Source: Alphaproteobacteria bacterium (GTDB taxonomy: Bacteria > Bacteroidota > Bacteroidia > Bacteroidales > FEN-979). Taken from it: a DNA stretch of 64,000 nucleotides. The stretch spans positions 1-64,000 of the forward strand of contig SACF01000020.1 of assembly GCA_009928665.1 (NCBI GenBank). The letters are read 5' to 3'. Each line of letters opens with the position of its first letter. The first letter of the stretch is position 1. Under the pieces are notes generated by a model. It worked only from the letters and a program-made list of their open reading frames with translations. It ran no database searches and was not told the DNA's origin. The position numbers were made by a program, and so were the translations under genes. Below, in pieces: positions 35,436-44,079 of this stretch.

Positions 35436-36920
35436 ATGAAAGATATAAATGGCAACCCGCTGATGGCTGTTGGCACGAAACAGATATCTTTTATTCCACG
35501 GATGATGAACCGGCATGGTTTGATCGCAGGCGCCACAGGCACCGGGAAAACGATCTCTTTGCAGGTCATGGCAGAGGCTTTTAGTAACCTGGGAGTACCT
35601 GTGTTCCTTGCAGATGTTAAAGGCGATCTGGGAGGTATTGGTCTGCCCGGGGGAACAGCCCCGAAAGTGGTTGAAAATGTAAAGAAATTAAAATTGCATG
35701 ATTTTTCAGCGCAAGGATACCCGGTTTGCTTCTGGGACATCTTCGGAGAACAGGGACATCCCCTGCGAACAACCATCAGTGAGATGGGACCGCTACTCCT
35801 GAGCCGGCTGCTTAATCTTAACGAAACCCAATACGGAGTCCTCAATCTTGCATTTAAAATTGCCGATGAAAACGGATTGCTCCTCCTCGACCTGAAAGAC
35901 CTCAGGGCCATGCTTGATTTTACCGGCAAGAACCGGGATCAATTTACCACACAGTACGGCAATATCTCCACCGCCAGCATCGGCGCTATCCAGCGTGGAC
36001 TGATGATCCTTGAAGAACAGGGCGCCGATCATTTCTTCGGAGAACCCGCCCTCGACATTCTGGACCTTATCCAGACCAACCATGAAGGCAAGGGTATCAT
36101 CAACATCCTGTCGGCCGGACGACTCATGCAATCTCCGGTCATTTACTCAACCTTCCTCCTCTGGTTGCTGTCAGAGCTTTTTGAACAACTTCCCGAGACT
36201 GGTGATCCGGAAAAACCACGGCTGGTCTTCTTTTTCGATGAAGCACACCTGCTGTTTAAAGAAGCTACCTCCACCCTGCTCGATAAAATCGAACAGGTAG
36301 TCAGGCTGATCCGTTCCAAAGGCGTTGGAATCTATTTTATCACCCAGAATCCGATCGATATTCCCGATACCATCCTGGGTCAGCTTGGTAACCGCATCCA
36401 GCACGCGCTGCGGGCTTTCACTCCACGCGACCAGAAAGCAGTTACCGCGGCCGCCACAACCTTCCGGCCCAACCCGAAAGTGAAGGTTGAACAAGCCATC
36501 ACGGAGCTCGGAGTCGGTGAAGCGCTCGTTTCATTCCTCGATGAAAAAGGAATCCCATCCATAGTCGAACGGGCTTTCATCGTTCCGCCTCAGAGCCGTA
36601 TCGGACCCGCCACACCCGACGAAATCAGCCGGATGCTCAGAAACGATTTGGTTTTTGGCGCCTATGAAAAGATCATTGACCGGGATTCTGCATTCGAAAT
36701 GCTGCAACGCAAAATGCAGGAACAGGAATCGGCACGACAGATATCGCCTCCTGCCGATAAGAAACCTGAACCCGTCAATCCGATGACCGGGATCCTGGCT
36801 GACTTTGCACAAACTGCCGGCCGGACCGTGACCCGGACGCTCTCGGCAGAGATCGGACGACAACTCGTCAGAGGCATCCTGGGCGGCATCTTTGGATCAA
36901 CCCGATCCAGAAGAAGGTAA
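35436..36920 (+). CDS. DUF853/HerA-like P-loop ATPase
   Basis: 494 residues. Walker A is in [17 protein letters not shown] (residues about 28-44), followed by [17 protein letters not shown], a hallmark of the DUF853 group of HerA/FtsK-like ATPases. Walker B is [13 protein letters not shown], then [18 protein letters not shown] (sensor) and [15 protein letters not shown] (arginine finger region). The C-terminal 60 residues are Gly/Arg-rich with an FGSTRSRRR tail. These proteins are hexameric and thought to move DNA or proteins; a firm role is not known. No nuclease partner (NurA) is adjacent. Same operon as the TonB-C protein. Confidence 0.85.
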   Translation: MKDINGNPLMAVGTKQISFIPRMMNRHGLIAGATGTGKTISLQVMAEAFSNLGVPVFLADVKGDLGGIGLPGGTAPKVVENVKKLKLHDFSAQGYPVCFWDIFGEQGHPLRTTISEMGPLLLSRLLNLNETQYGVLNLAFKIADENGLLLLDLKDLRAMLDFTGKNRDQFTTQYGNISTASIGAIQRGLMILEEQGADHFFGEPALDILDLIQTNHEGKGIINILSAGRLMQSPVIYSTFLLWLLSELFEQLPETGDPEKPRLVFFFDEAHLLFKEATSTLLDKIEQVVRLIRSKGVGIYFITQNPIDIPDTILGQLGNRIQHALRAFTPRDQKAVTAAATTFRPNPKVKVEQAITELGVGEALVSFLDEKGIPSIVERAFIVPPQSRIGPATPDEISRMLRNDLVFGAYEKIIDRDSAFEMLQRKMQEQESARQISPPADKKPEPVNPMTGILADFAQTAGRTVTRTLSAEIGRQLVRGILGGIFGSTRSRRR

Positions 36921-36980
36921 AGGTTTGGGGGCGATAATCGAAAATTCACAAATATTCTCATCACAACACATATTTTCTCA

Positions 36981-38258
36981 ATGGATGCTGAAATTCCTAC
37001 CTCTTACCAACTCAGATCGGCTGTTACCGGAATGACTTTCACCGATACCGGTTGGATGCTCGATGCTCCCGGAGAACCTGCCGGATTGCTGCAAACGGAA
37101 TACGAAAAAAAACAATTGACAACCGGTCCCGAATCCCTGGGGCTGTATCGGTTTTCTGACTGGTTGCCCATTCAACGAATTCTTCAAGGCTCATCAGCCC
37201 CCGTAACCTATAAAAGTGCAGGCCTTGCAGCTGTCCTGGGTCTTAATAATCTTTACATTACTTTTAGCGGCTTCTGGCCGGAAAAAGGCGCCGGCATGCG
37301 AACCTGCTCCTTCAAAGAAACAGAGGCTTATTCGGTTTGTGCACGGCTTGCACCCGGTACGGAACAGACGCTGGTTGTGGCATCGGCCGGAAATACGGCA
37401 CGTGCCTTTGCACAAGTCTGTTCGGATAATAAAATTCCCTTGCTGCTTTGTGTCCCGGCAAATGCAACCGACGCCCTCTGGTTCGACCAGCCACTTGACC
37501 CTTGTGTCCGGCTCCTGTGTACCCCAATTGAAAGCGACTATTTCGACGCCATACAGTTATCCAACAAGGTGTGTAATCTGCCCGGCTTCATACCGGAAGG
37601 GGGAGCTAAAAATGTCGCACGGCGTGATGGGATGGCTACTACCGTGCTTTCAGCAGCCACTTTTATCGGACGGATACCCGACTATTACTTTCAGGCCGTA
37701 GGGAGCGGTACCGGCGCCATCGCCGCCCATGAGGCGAACCTTCGCCTGATCCGGGATAGTCGTTTCGGAACGCATACCATGAAACTGGTCCTTTCCCAAA
37801 ATGCACCCTTCCTTCCTATGTATGATGCATGGATGAAAAACACCCGCGCGTTGCTTTCCGTCGATGAACAAAAAGCCCGGATCCAGATAAAAGAAATCAT
37901 CGCCAAAGTGCTGTCAAACCGTAATCCCCCTTATTCCATTCCGGGCGGTTTGTATGACGCCCTTTCCTGCTGTAAGGGTACATTTTGTAAGGTCACCAAC
38001 GAAGAAGCTGTCGCTGCTTCCGGATTGTTTGAGCATACCGAGGGAATTGATATACACCCGGCAGCAGCCGTTGCAACAGCCTCCCTGATTACGCTTGCAC
38101 AAAACAAACTGATCCCTTCCGATGCCATCATCATGCTGAATATAACCGGAGGCGGAGAGTCTCTCTTTAAAAAAGGCCGGAGGTTATACAACCTTGAACC
38201 TGAACAGATCATTCCCCTTGAAACCGACCTGCACCAGCTCAAAGATCTCTTAAATTAA
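36981..38258 (+). CDS. Cysteate synthase
   Basis: 425 residues, fold-type II PLP enzyme. It has the cysteate-synthase signature set: FWPEKGAGMRTCSFKETEA (PLP Lys in SFKE), VVASAGNTARAFAQV (phosphate loop), GFIPEGGAKNVARRDGMATT, YYFQAVGSGTGAIAAHEA and ITGGGESLFKKG. These match the enzyme first described in Methanosarcina (phosphoserine plus sulfite to cysteate) rather than threonine synthase. The N-terminal zinc-ribbon Cys of archaeal forms are missing. In Bacteroidota, cysteate feeds sulfonolipid (capnine) synthesis; the later acyltransferase is not in this window. It begins 60 bases after the DUF853 gene. Confidence 0.85.
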   Translation: MDAEIPTSYQLRSAVTGMTFTDTGWMLDAPGEPAGLLQTEYEKKQLTTGPESLGLYRFSDWLPIQRILQGSSAPVTYKSAGLAAVLGLNNLYITFSGFWPEKGAGMRTCSFKETEAYSVCARLAPGTEQTLVVASAGNTARAFAQVCSDNKIPLLLCVPANATDALWFDQPLDPCVRLLCTPIESDYFDAIQLSNKVCNLPGFIPEGGAKNVARRDGMATTVLSAATFIGRIPDYYFQAVGSGTGAIAAHEANLRLIRDSRFGTHTMKLVLSQNAPFLPMYDAWMKNTRALLSVDEQKARIQIKEIIAKVLSNRNPPYSIPGGLYDALSCCKGTFCKVTNEEAVAASGLFEHTEGIDIHPAAAVATASLITLAQNKLIPSDAIIMLNITGGGESLFKKGRRLYNLEPEQIIPLETDLHQLKDLLN

Positions 38259-38352
38259 CCCAATGGATGATCCCCGGAAAAATCCGGATAACGAAACAGA
38301 CATTATAAACGGGGAATGGTCCCGAATATCAGAAACCTCCTGAGAACCCGGT

Positions 38353-39432
38353 CTATTTATTAAAGCGGTTAAGACTGTTCTGACTGATGAGATTCCAGTC
38401 AGGCTTTCCGATGAATTCCTTCAGATCGAAACTTCCGGTGTACGACATGGCCGATGAAATATAATCCTTAAAATTATCAACCCACCCGGCAATGGTGTAT
38501 TCAACCTGGATCATACGGGTAACCCCTTCCGACGACCGTGGTTCATTGCCCAGGTGTTGCTGTACCTCACGGGTACTCATGCCCCGGAACTTTTTATAGA
38601 ACAATGATCCCATCTTAAAAGCAGCTTTTACCTCTTCGCTGTATTGATCCACCTGATCACCCGGAATGGTGTATCCTTCGAACTTTTTATTGGCAGCATA
38701 GGTGTTACCGGCCGATTCAAGCGCTTTATTAAAAAGTCCCCCGCACATCACATAATCGGCCCCCAAAGCAAGGGCTTTAATAATATCAGCGTACTTCCTG
38801 ATTCCACCATCAGCCACAACCTTTGCCCATGGACCCGGATGGTTCAATTTTACGGCTTGAATATCATGAATCAGAGAGGCCAGCGGATACCCGATCCCGG
38901 TATGAACCGAAGTACTGCACCCGGCGCCATTGCCTACACCCACACGCACAAAATCAGCCCCGGCTTTAGAAAGCTCAAAAAATGTTTGTGGATTGGCGAC
39001 ATTCCCGACCATTAATGACCAACGGTTGTTACCACCACTCTTTGCCCGGATTATGACATCCAATAACCGCTGCATATGGCCATTGGCAATATCAATCAGA
39101 ATTCTCAGCGGATGATCTGTCAACCCTGGTCCGGCTGAAACGAGCAACCGCTCAAACTGATCCAGGCTGAGTGCAATCCAATCATTGACATTCAGATAAT
39201 CTTCTTCTGTAAAAAATCGCGTCTGCGTCCGGGGAATAATCGGATAAATCAGATTTTCAGAAAAAATGTTCCGGTACCTTATGTCCACCACTGTATCCAT
39301 GGGCGCCGTAAACAGGGGAAGCATACCATTTTCATCGAAGAAATTCACGGTTTTCCTTGACGTGACCTCGCTGATCACGGCAGGGGTGATTAAAAGGTCG
39401 TCAAAATCAAATTTTCTTAAATGGTCTTTCAT
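38353..39432 (-). CDS. IMP dehydrogenase/GMP reductase-family enzyme
   Basis: 359 residues, TIM barrel without CBS domains. Landmarks: DFDDLLITPAV, FTAPMDTVVD, IDIANGHMQRLLD, MVGNVANPQTF, VGVGNGAGCSTSVHTGIGYP (catalytic Cys loop) and VVADGGIRKYADIIKALALG, then DYVMCGGLF and KKFRGMSTREV. Length and domain content fit GMP reductase (GuaC), which converts GMP to IMP, better than full IMP dehydrogenase. The flap and loop are divergent from both, so the substrate is not certain. It adds to the purine-handling capacity near the urate-type cluster but stands alone. Confidence 0.75.
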   Translation of the reverse strand: MKDHLRKFDFDDLLITPAVISEVTSRKTVNFFDENGMLPLFTAPMDTVVDIRYRNIFSENLIYPIIPRTQTRFFTEEDYLNVNDWIALSLDQFERLLVSAGPGLTDHPLRILIDIANGHMQRLLDVIIRAKSGGNNRWSLMVGNVANPQTFFELSKAGADFVRVGVGNGAGCSTSVHTGIGYPLASLIHDIQAVKLNHPGPWAKVVADGGIRKYADIIKALALGADYVMCGGLFNKALESAGNTYAANKKFEGYTIPGDQVDQYSEEVKAAFKMGSLFYKKFRGMSTREVQQHLGNEPRSSEGVTRMIQVEYTIAGWVDNFKDYISSAMSYTGSFDLKEFIGKPDWNLISQNSLNRFNK

Positions 39433-39545
39433 CTAAAATTTTTTAAACAGAAGATAACAACCTGCGAAGTTACGGTAAATTCGCCTGACAGGCAGCTCCA
39501 CCGGACAGCCGGTTTTGAAGTACCGTCAAAAATCCGACTTTCAAT

Positions 39546-39578
39546 AAAAAATGGGAGTGACCTTTTGGCCACTCCCAT
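39546..39578 (-). terminator. Rho-independent terminator of the DUF6600-type gene
   Basis: On the minus strand an ATGGGAGTG ... CACTCCCAT stem with an inner CCAAAAGG hairpin is followed by TTTTT. It lies 72 bases after the stop of the 39650-40915 gene, which reads into it. Confidence 0.75.
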
Positions 39579-39649
39579 CGATTAACCAAATTTAACCAAT
39601 TGTCTGATTGCAGGGCGGTGGATAAAAGCGCCGGCCCTGTAATCAGAAG

Positions 39650-40915
39650 TTATCTGCTTCTTGTTGCCAGCGTGGATGACGGTGTGCTTCTGACATCTTT
39701 CGCGCCGCTTCTGTTTACTTTAACCGGATCAGACTTTACTGCCGATTGCCTCACCGGGGTGTTCTGAGTCTTTTTTATAGACCCGGATTGAGATCCGCCT
39801 GTATTGCGGATTACCGTGCCTGCTGGATTTCCGTTACGTCCGGATTGCCTGATAATGTTAGCGTTTCCCTGGTTTTCAGACTTACCCTGGTACCTTACGC
39901 CAATATTCGCGGGATCGGTTCTGGTAGTTTTAACGACGGTTGACGAGCGGGTATTATTTCCGTTGACTGATCCTGATCTTTGGGTCTCCCCATTCCGGGT
40001 ACGTAATCCTGAATTAACGGGTTCAACCTGCCTGGTGCGGGTATTGTTACTGACACCCTGATTCACCTGGTTCCTGGTTCCCTGGGTTGGTTTAACCGAT
40101 TCTGTATTCCGGGCACGGACTTCTGATCTGAGATTCTCCGCAACCTGAAATTTTTCGGGGCGCTGACCGGTGCGCGTATTACGGACTTCAGGACGATAAA
40201 CAGCGATACGGTTTTTACCAACCCTTGTATTGCGGGGGTTATCGGCATCGACAATCTGGACACGCTCCACTCGTTTGTTCAGATGTTTCTCCACCTCATT
40301 CACCCTGGGACCGTAAAACCAGTTGTTGTGATTATCGGGAGCGTTATTATAGTTATAAATATTGGTGATATAGGTAATATTGTTAATCTGGATCGGTTGG
40401 TTGTAAGCATACGAGTGCCAGTAATCCGAGCAAAAATGACGGTGGGGCACGAAGGTCCACCAGAATGCAAGGGCATGCCATGCAAATGTATATCCGACCC
40501 TCATGAAAGGTCCCATGGGAGCCCAACCCCAGTTATCGTTATACGAACCCCAGGTCACCCAGGCAGGAGCCCATTCATAACCCGGAATCCACATCCATCC
40601 TAAAAAATCATCATAGTACCACCTTCCGTAATGAAAGGTTGCCCAGCCCCAGTCGTAATCTGAAACCCAGGTCCAGCCCAGGTTGGTGAATGCCCAGTTG
40701 CCGCGTGAAGAATAGGGCATAAACCCTTCGGTGGGATCGATGTACGGACGCCAGACGTAACCGTATTCTGAGGTACTGATCCATTCGCCATAAGGGGTTA
40801 ACTGATCGTAGAAGGTTTGAAATGAAATGGTCAAATGCCTGTTATAAAAAGTGTGACCTTCGGTATATGTTGTTGTGACCATCATAATAGCCAAAACAAA
40901 AATTATCTTTTTCAT
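39650..40915 (-). CDS. DUF6600/YXWGXW-type secreted protein
   Basis: 421 residues. A signal peptide (MKKIIFVLAIMMVTTTYTEG) is followed by a Trp/Tyr-rich domain at about 30-165, with TPYGEWISTSEYGYVWRPY, GWTWVSDYDWGWATFHYGRW, WMWIPGYEWAPAWVTWG and NWGWAPMGPF; this is the repeat pattern of the DUF6600/YXWGXW family. The second half is low-complexity, rich in Arg, Asn, Gln and Thr (RTGQRPEKFQ, TRNQVNQGVSNNTRTRQ) and is probably disordered. Function unknown; an envelope or matrix role is likely. It ends in a strong terminator. Confidence 0.8.
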   Translation of the reverse strand: MKKIIFVLAIMMVTTTYTEGHTFYNRHLTISFQTFYDQLTPYGEWISTSEYGYVWRPYIDPTEGFMPYSSRGNWAFTNLGWTWVSDYDWGWATFHYGRWYYDDFLGWMWIPGYEWAPAWVTWGSYNDNWGWAPMGPFMRVGYTFAWHALAFWWTFVPHRHFCSDYWHSYAYNQPIQINNITYITNIYNYNNAPDNHNNWFYGPRVNEVEKHLNKRVERVQIVDADNPRNTRVGKNRIAVYRPEVRNTRTGQRPEKFQVAENLRSEVRARNTESVKPTQGTRNQVNQGVSNNTRTRQVEPVNSGLRTRNGETQRSGSVNGNNTRSSTVVKTTRTDPANIGVRYQGKSENQGNANIIRQSGRNGNPAGTVIRNTGGSQSGSIKKTQNTPVRQSAVKSDPVKVNRSGAKDVRSTPSSTLATRSR

Positions 40916-41183
40916 GGCGGGTCAAATTAAAGGGTTAATATTCCTGTGAACTGAACTTATTTTTTTGGCGCCGAAGGGAAAAAATAACAATCTTTGTGCC
41001 AGGATCATATAATTGGGAATGAATAATCGTATTATATTGTTTATCAATATAATAAAAATATATATTTAATCTTTTTAATGAAAAGTATCCCGGGTGATTG
41101 AAATAAGACTGTAGTAGATTATTCCATGGATCGGAAAAAAACCGTTACTCAATCAACAGAAGCAGACAAGAAATTCAGAGTCG
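40916..41183. other. AT-rich intergenic region
   Basis: 268 bases, A/T-rich, with TTATTTTTTTGG and AATAATAAAAATATATATTTAA stretches. It should contain the promoter of the DUF6600-type gene, but no full TAnnTTTG box is seen at the right place on the minus strand. Nothing else recognisable. Confidence 0.4.
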
Positions 41184-42026
41184 TTACAGGGAATTATCTT
41201 TAAAAGGATCAGCATCCGATGGATTTCCCGACTGGTATCCTTTCATAAACCAGTTCATTCGTTGTTCAGAGGTTCCATGGGTAAAGGAATCCGGAACGAT
41301 GTATCCCTGCGACTGTTTTTGGAGCCGGTCATCGCCAACGGCGCCTGCTGCCCGGATGGCCTCATCCAGATCACCGGTTTCGACAATATGCTTCCATTTA
41401 TCGGCGTAATGAGCCCAGATTCCGGCATAATAATCGGCCTGAAGTTCAAGCCGGACCATGATCTTATTGAATTCCTTTTCGGTTGTCTTACCTCTTAACC
41501 GGTTAACCTCATCGAGTCGTCCTGTAAGTTTTTGAACATGATGACCCACTTCATGGGCAACCACATAGGCCAGGGCAAAATCGCCAGAAGCTCCTAATCG
41601 TGTTTGCATCTCCCTGAAAAAACTCAGATCGAGGTAAACTTTTTCGTCGCCCGGACAGTAAAAGGGCCCTGAAGCGGCACTGCTAAATCCGCATGCCGAT
41701 TGAATCTGATCGCTATAGAGCACTAGTTTAGGCTGCCTGTAATCCATTCCCGTGGTTTCAAAGATTTTGGTCCAGACATCCTCCGTTTCAGCAAGTACAA
41801 CCGAGACAAATTGCGACAGAGTATCATTCGCAGGTAATTCTGCTGACGTCCCGGTCGCTTCGGGATTATCTGTAAGATTAAGAAATTGAGCCGGATTGCC
41901 ACCAAGAAGCCACACAATTAGCACAATTACCAGGGTTCCCAGTCCGCCTCCAAGGGCAATTTTAGCGGGGCCGCGACCCCGGCGGTCTTCGACATTACTG
42001 CTTTGACGTAATCCTCTCCATTGCAT
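41184..42026 (-). CDS. Neutral zinc metallopeptidase (YpfJ type)
   Basis: 280 residues. Basic N-terminus (MQWRGLRQSSNVEDRRGRG), one membrane helix (about 24-42, LGTLVIVLIVWLLGG), then a zincin domain: VVAHEVGHHVQ (HExxH), RLELQADYYAGIWAHY (third ligand region) and ACGFSSAASGPFYCPGDEKV, all typical of the YpfJ/KPN_02809 family. It is anchored in the inner membrane with the catalytic part outside. Substrate unknown. It lies nine bases after pncB and is probably co-transcribed with it. Confidence 0.88.
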   Translation of the reverse strand: MQWRGLRQSSNVEDRRGRGPAKIALGGGLGTLVIVLIVWLLGGNPAQFLNLTDNPEATGTSAELPANDTLSQFVSVVLAETEDVWTKIFETTGMDYRQPKLVLYSDQIQSACGFSSAASGPFYCPGDEKVYLDLSFFREMQTRLGASGDFALAYVVAHEVGHHVQKLTGRLDEVNRLRGKTTEKEFNKIMVRLELQADYYAGIWAHYADKWKHIVETGDLDEAIRAAGAVGDDRLQKQSQGYIVPDSFTHGTSEQRMNWFMKGYQSGNPSDADPFKDNSL

Positions 42027-42035
42027 AAAACCTCC

Positions 42036-43244
42036 TTATTTAAGAATCGCTACATATTCATCGACTTTATCAGGATCACCCGTGATTTTTTCCGGACAGT
42101 CGGTTAGCTTTACACAGGGGATCCAGGGACCGGAAGGATCGGGTTTGGCATGGGTCATCTTGATTACCATATTCAGCGGGGTCACCCGGGTGCCGTCCGC
42201 TGAACGGATATCGTTGGTAAGCCAGGTACCGATGCCATATATTGAAAAGATTTTATTCCTGATCGCAGTTTCAATGGCTTCGATCTTTCCGGGATCATCA
42301 ATCCCGTCGGAAAAGACGAGCGTTTTGGGAATCCACCCATTGGGAAGGACAATCTTTTTATCACGATAATGTTCGATCGCTTTTTGTGAAAATCTCACAG
42401 GATCGCCGGAGTCGTGACGTATCCCGTCGAAAATCTTCGATAACAGGAGATCAAATTCCCTGAAAAAAACATCGGTGGTGAAGGTGTCTGTCAGCGCTAT
42501 ACCCAATGCCCCCTGGTAAGTTTCGACCCATTTCCCGAGTGCTCTTTGATTTGCCTGTAAAGGACCTGACTGTGCGGCATGGAACATGAACCATTCATGG
42601 GCCTGTGTTCCGCTTGCAGGGATGTTAAACCGGCGGGCAAACATAACGTTGCTGGTTCCTTTGATGGTTCCGGGGGCCGTTTGGAGGAACTGCCTGATCA
42701 CCTCCTGCTGAACGTTCCCTGATTTCCGCCTTCTGGTCCCGAATTCGATCACAGAGATCCCCAACGTTGCGAACTTTTTGAATTTCTCATCCCACCGGTG
42801 AATATTCCCTTCAATTTCATCCGGAATCCGTTGCATGGTGTAGTATAGCTCCGAAATGCATGCCAATAGCGGAACTTCCCACAGAATCGTACTGTGCCAA
42901 TAACCTTCGATGACCAGGGTCAGATGATCCTTGTCCTGATTGATTTTAACCTCATCGGGATCGAACCTGTAATTTCTAAGATAATTGAAATATTCCCTGT
43001 CGAACCATGGAATTCTCAGCATCATGGAGTGCTCGATCTCCGGTGTGAATCTGATTTCGCTGAAGCGTTCCACCTGTCGTTTCAGATTCCCGGCAAAACC
43101 TTCCGGGAAGGTGATCCCGGGATCCCTCAGAATAAAAGCATACCTTACTTTTGCCTCCGGATAGTGTTTCAGAACGGCATATTGCATGAAAAATTTATAG
43201 GCGTCCTGGTCGTCAAAATCAGTGATGATAGATGGCTCTTTCAT
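42036..43244 (-). CDS. pncB: Nicotinate phosphoribosyltransferase
   Basis: 402 residues. N-terminal ITDFDDQDAYKFFMQYAVLKHYP, VIEFGTRRRKSGNVQQEVIR, FARRFNIPASGTQAHEWFM (catalytic His region), IRHDSGDPVRFSQKAIEHY and LVFSDGIDDPGKIE are the landmarks of bacterial NAPRTase. It makes nicotinate mononucleotide from nicotinate and PRPP, in the NAD salvage pathway. It is divergent from the nicotinamidase gene (43331), making a complete nicotinamide-to-NaMN route in one place. Confidence 0.92.
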   Translation of the reverse strand: MKEPSIITDFDDQDAYKFFMQYAVLKHYPEAKVRYAFILRDPGITFPEGFAGNLKRQVERFSEIRFTPEIEHSMMLRIPWFDREYFNYLRNYRFDPDEVKINQDKDHLTLVIEGYWHSTILWEVPLLACISELYYTMQRIPDEIEGNIHRWDEKFKKFATLGISVIEFGTRRRKSGNVQQEVIRQFLQTAPGTIKGTSNVMFARRFNIPASGTQAHEWFMFHAAQSGPLQANQRALGKWVETYQGALGIALTDTFTTDVFFREFDLLLSKIFDGIRHDSGDPVRFSQKAIEHYRDKKIVLPNGWIPKTLVFSDGIDDPGKIEAIETAIRNKIFSIYGIGTWLTNDIRSADGTRVTPLNMVIKMTHAKPDPSGPWIPCVKLTDCPEKITGDPDKVDEYVAILK

Positions 43245-43263
43245 TCGTTACAGGTCTATTTAG

Positions 43264-43271
43264 TATTTTTG
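43264..43271 (+). promoter_or_regulatory. -7 box of pncA
   Basis: TATTTTTG, a TAnnTTTG match on the plus strand. It lies between the pncB start and the pncB -7 box, so it faces that box. Confidence 0.5.
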
Positions 43272-43309
43272 CCGATAGGAAGATTTGAAAATTCACCTCA
43301 GTTCCATAA

Positions 43310-43317
43310 CAAAGATA
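43310..43317 (-). promoter_or_regulatory. -7 box of pncB
   Basis: Plus-strand CAAAGATA reads TATCTTTG on the minus strand, a full match, 65 bases before the pncB start. Confidence 0.55.
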
Positions 43318-43330
43318 CAATTAAGATCTG

Positions 43331-44008
43331 ATGAAAATTGTCCTCCCGAATATTGAAAAGATCACGGTCCGGTTTCGTGAAACAGCATCTCATTGTGTAG
43401 AGCCACAGAAGGGATTCACCCCGATGTGTCCGACGGAGTTGCCGGTTCCGGGAGGCGACGAAATCGTACCGGAACTGGTCGGTCAGAATGGAATAGTTGC
43501 TTCCCGAACACTGTCGAAAGAGGTTCATCCACCCAATGCCGTATGGCTCGCTACCAAAGAGCAACCTCAATTCAGCGCCATCCGGGGTGAAAATGTAGAT
43601 CTTCGCTGGAATCCACATTGTATCTCCGGAACTACGGGTGTGGAACTCATCGACGGAATGGGTCCGATAACCGGATTTGATTTTATCGTTGTCAAAGGAT
43701 TTGAACCTGATATGCATCCCTATTCCGGATGCTATCACGACCATCGGAAGACCATTTCGACCGGTCTGATTGAATGGTACCGTTCAAAAGGGATCACTAC
43801 GGTGATCGTGGGCGGGCTTGCCACCAATTACTGCGTGGCAGAGACCTGTAAAGACTTATCCCTGGCCGGTTTCCGGGTCATTCTGAATCTGGGTGGATGC
43901 CGGGGAATCGGAACATGGGATACGGTACTCCAAAGCGTGAAAGCGTTGATTGCTGATTTTCAGGTTGAAGTGGCAAACACATACCGGGAAATCACCGTCA
44001 TCCGTTGA
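43331..44008 (+). CDS. pncA: Nicotinamidase-like cysteine hydrolase with altered active site
   Basis: 225 residues, isochorismatase/nicotinamidase fold. The catalytic Cys168 (GGLATNYCVAETC), Lys122 (FIVVKGFEP), metal His66 (KEVHPP) and His96 (WNPHCISGT) are present. However, the catalytic Asp of the triad is Glu24 (HCVEPQKGF, codon GAG), and the metal-binding Asp is Glu64 (codon GAG). In the related long PncA forms I know, the text is DVDAQKGF and KDAHPP. Thus two acidic residues have both changed from Asp to Glu. It may still make nicotinate from nicotinamide, or have shifted to another amide. Divergent from pncB, which favours NAD salvage. Confidence 0.8.
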   Translation: MKIVLPNIEKITVRFRETASHCVEPQKGFTPMCPTELPVPGGDEIVPELVGQNGIVASRTLSKEVHPPNAVWLATKEQPQFSAIRGENVDLRWNPHCISGTTGVELIDGMGPITGFDFIVVKGFEPDMHPYSGCYHDHRKTISTGLIEWYRSKGITTVIVGGLATNYCVAETCKDLSLAGFRVILNLGGCRGIGTWDTVLQSVKALIADFQVEVANTYREITVIR

Positions 44009-44079
44009 TTATCATAGGTTCACCGCACTATTAAAAACGTGATGACAGTCTTTAAGGATTCAGGGATTAAAAGAGCCCT

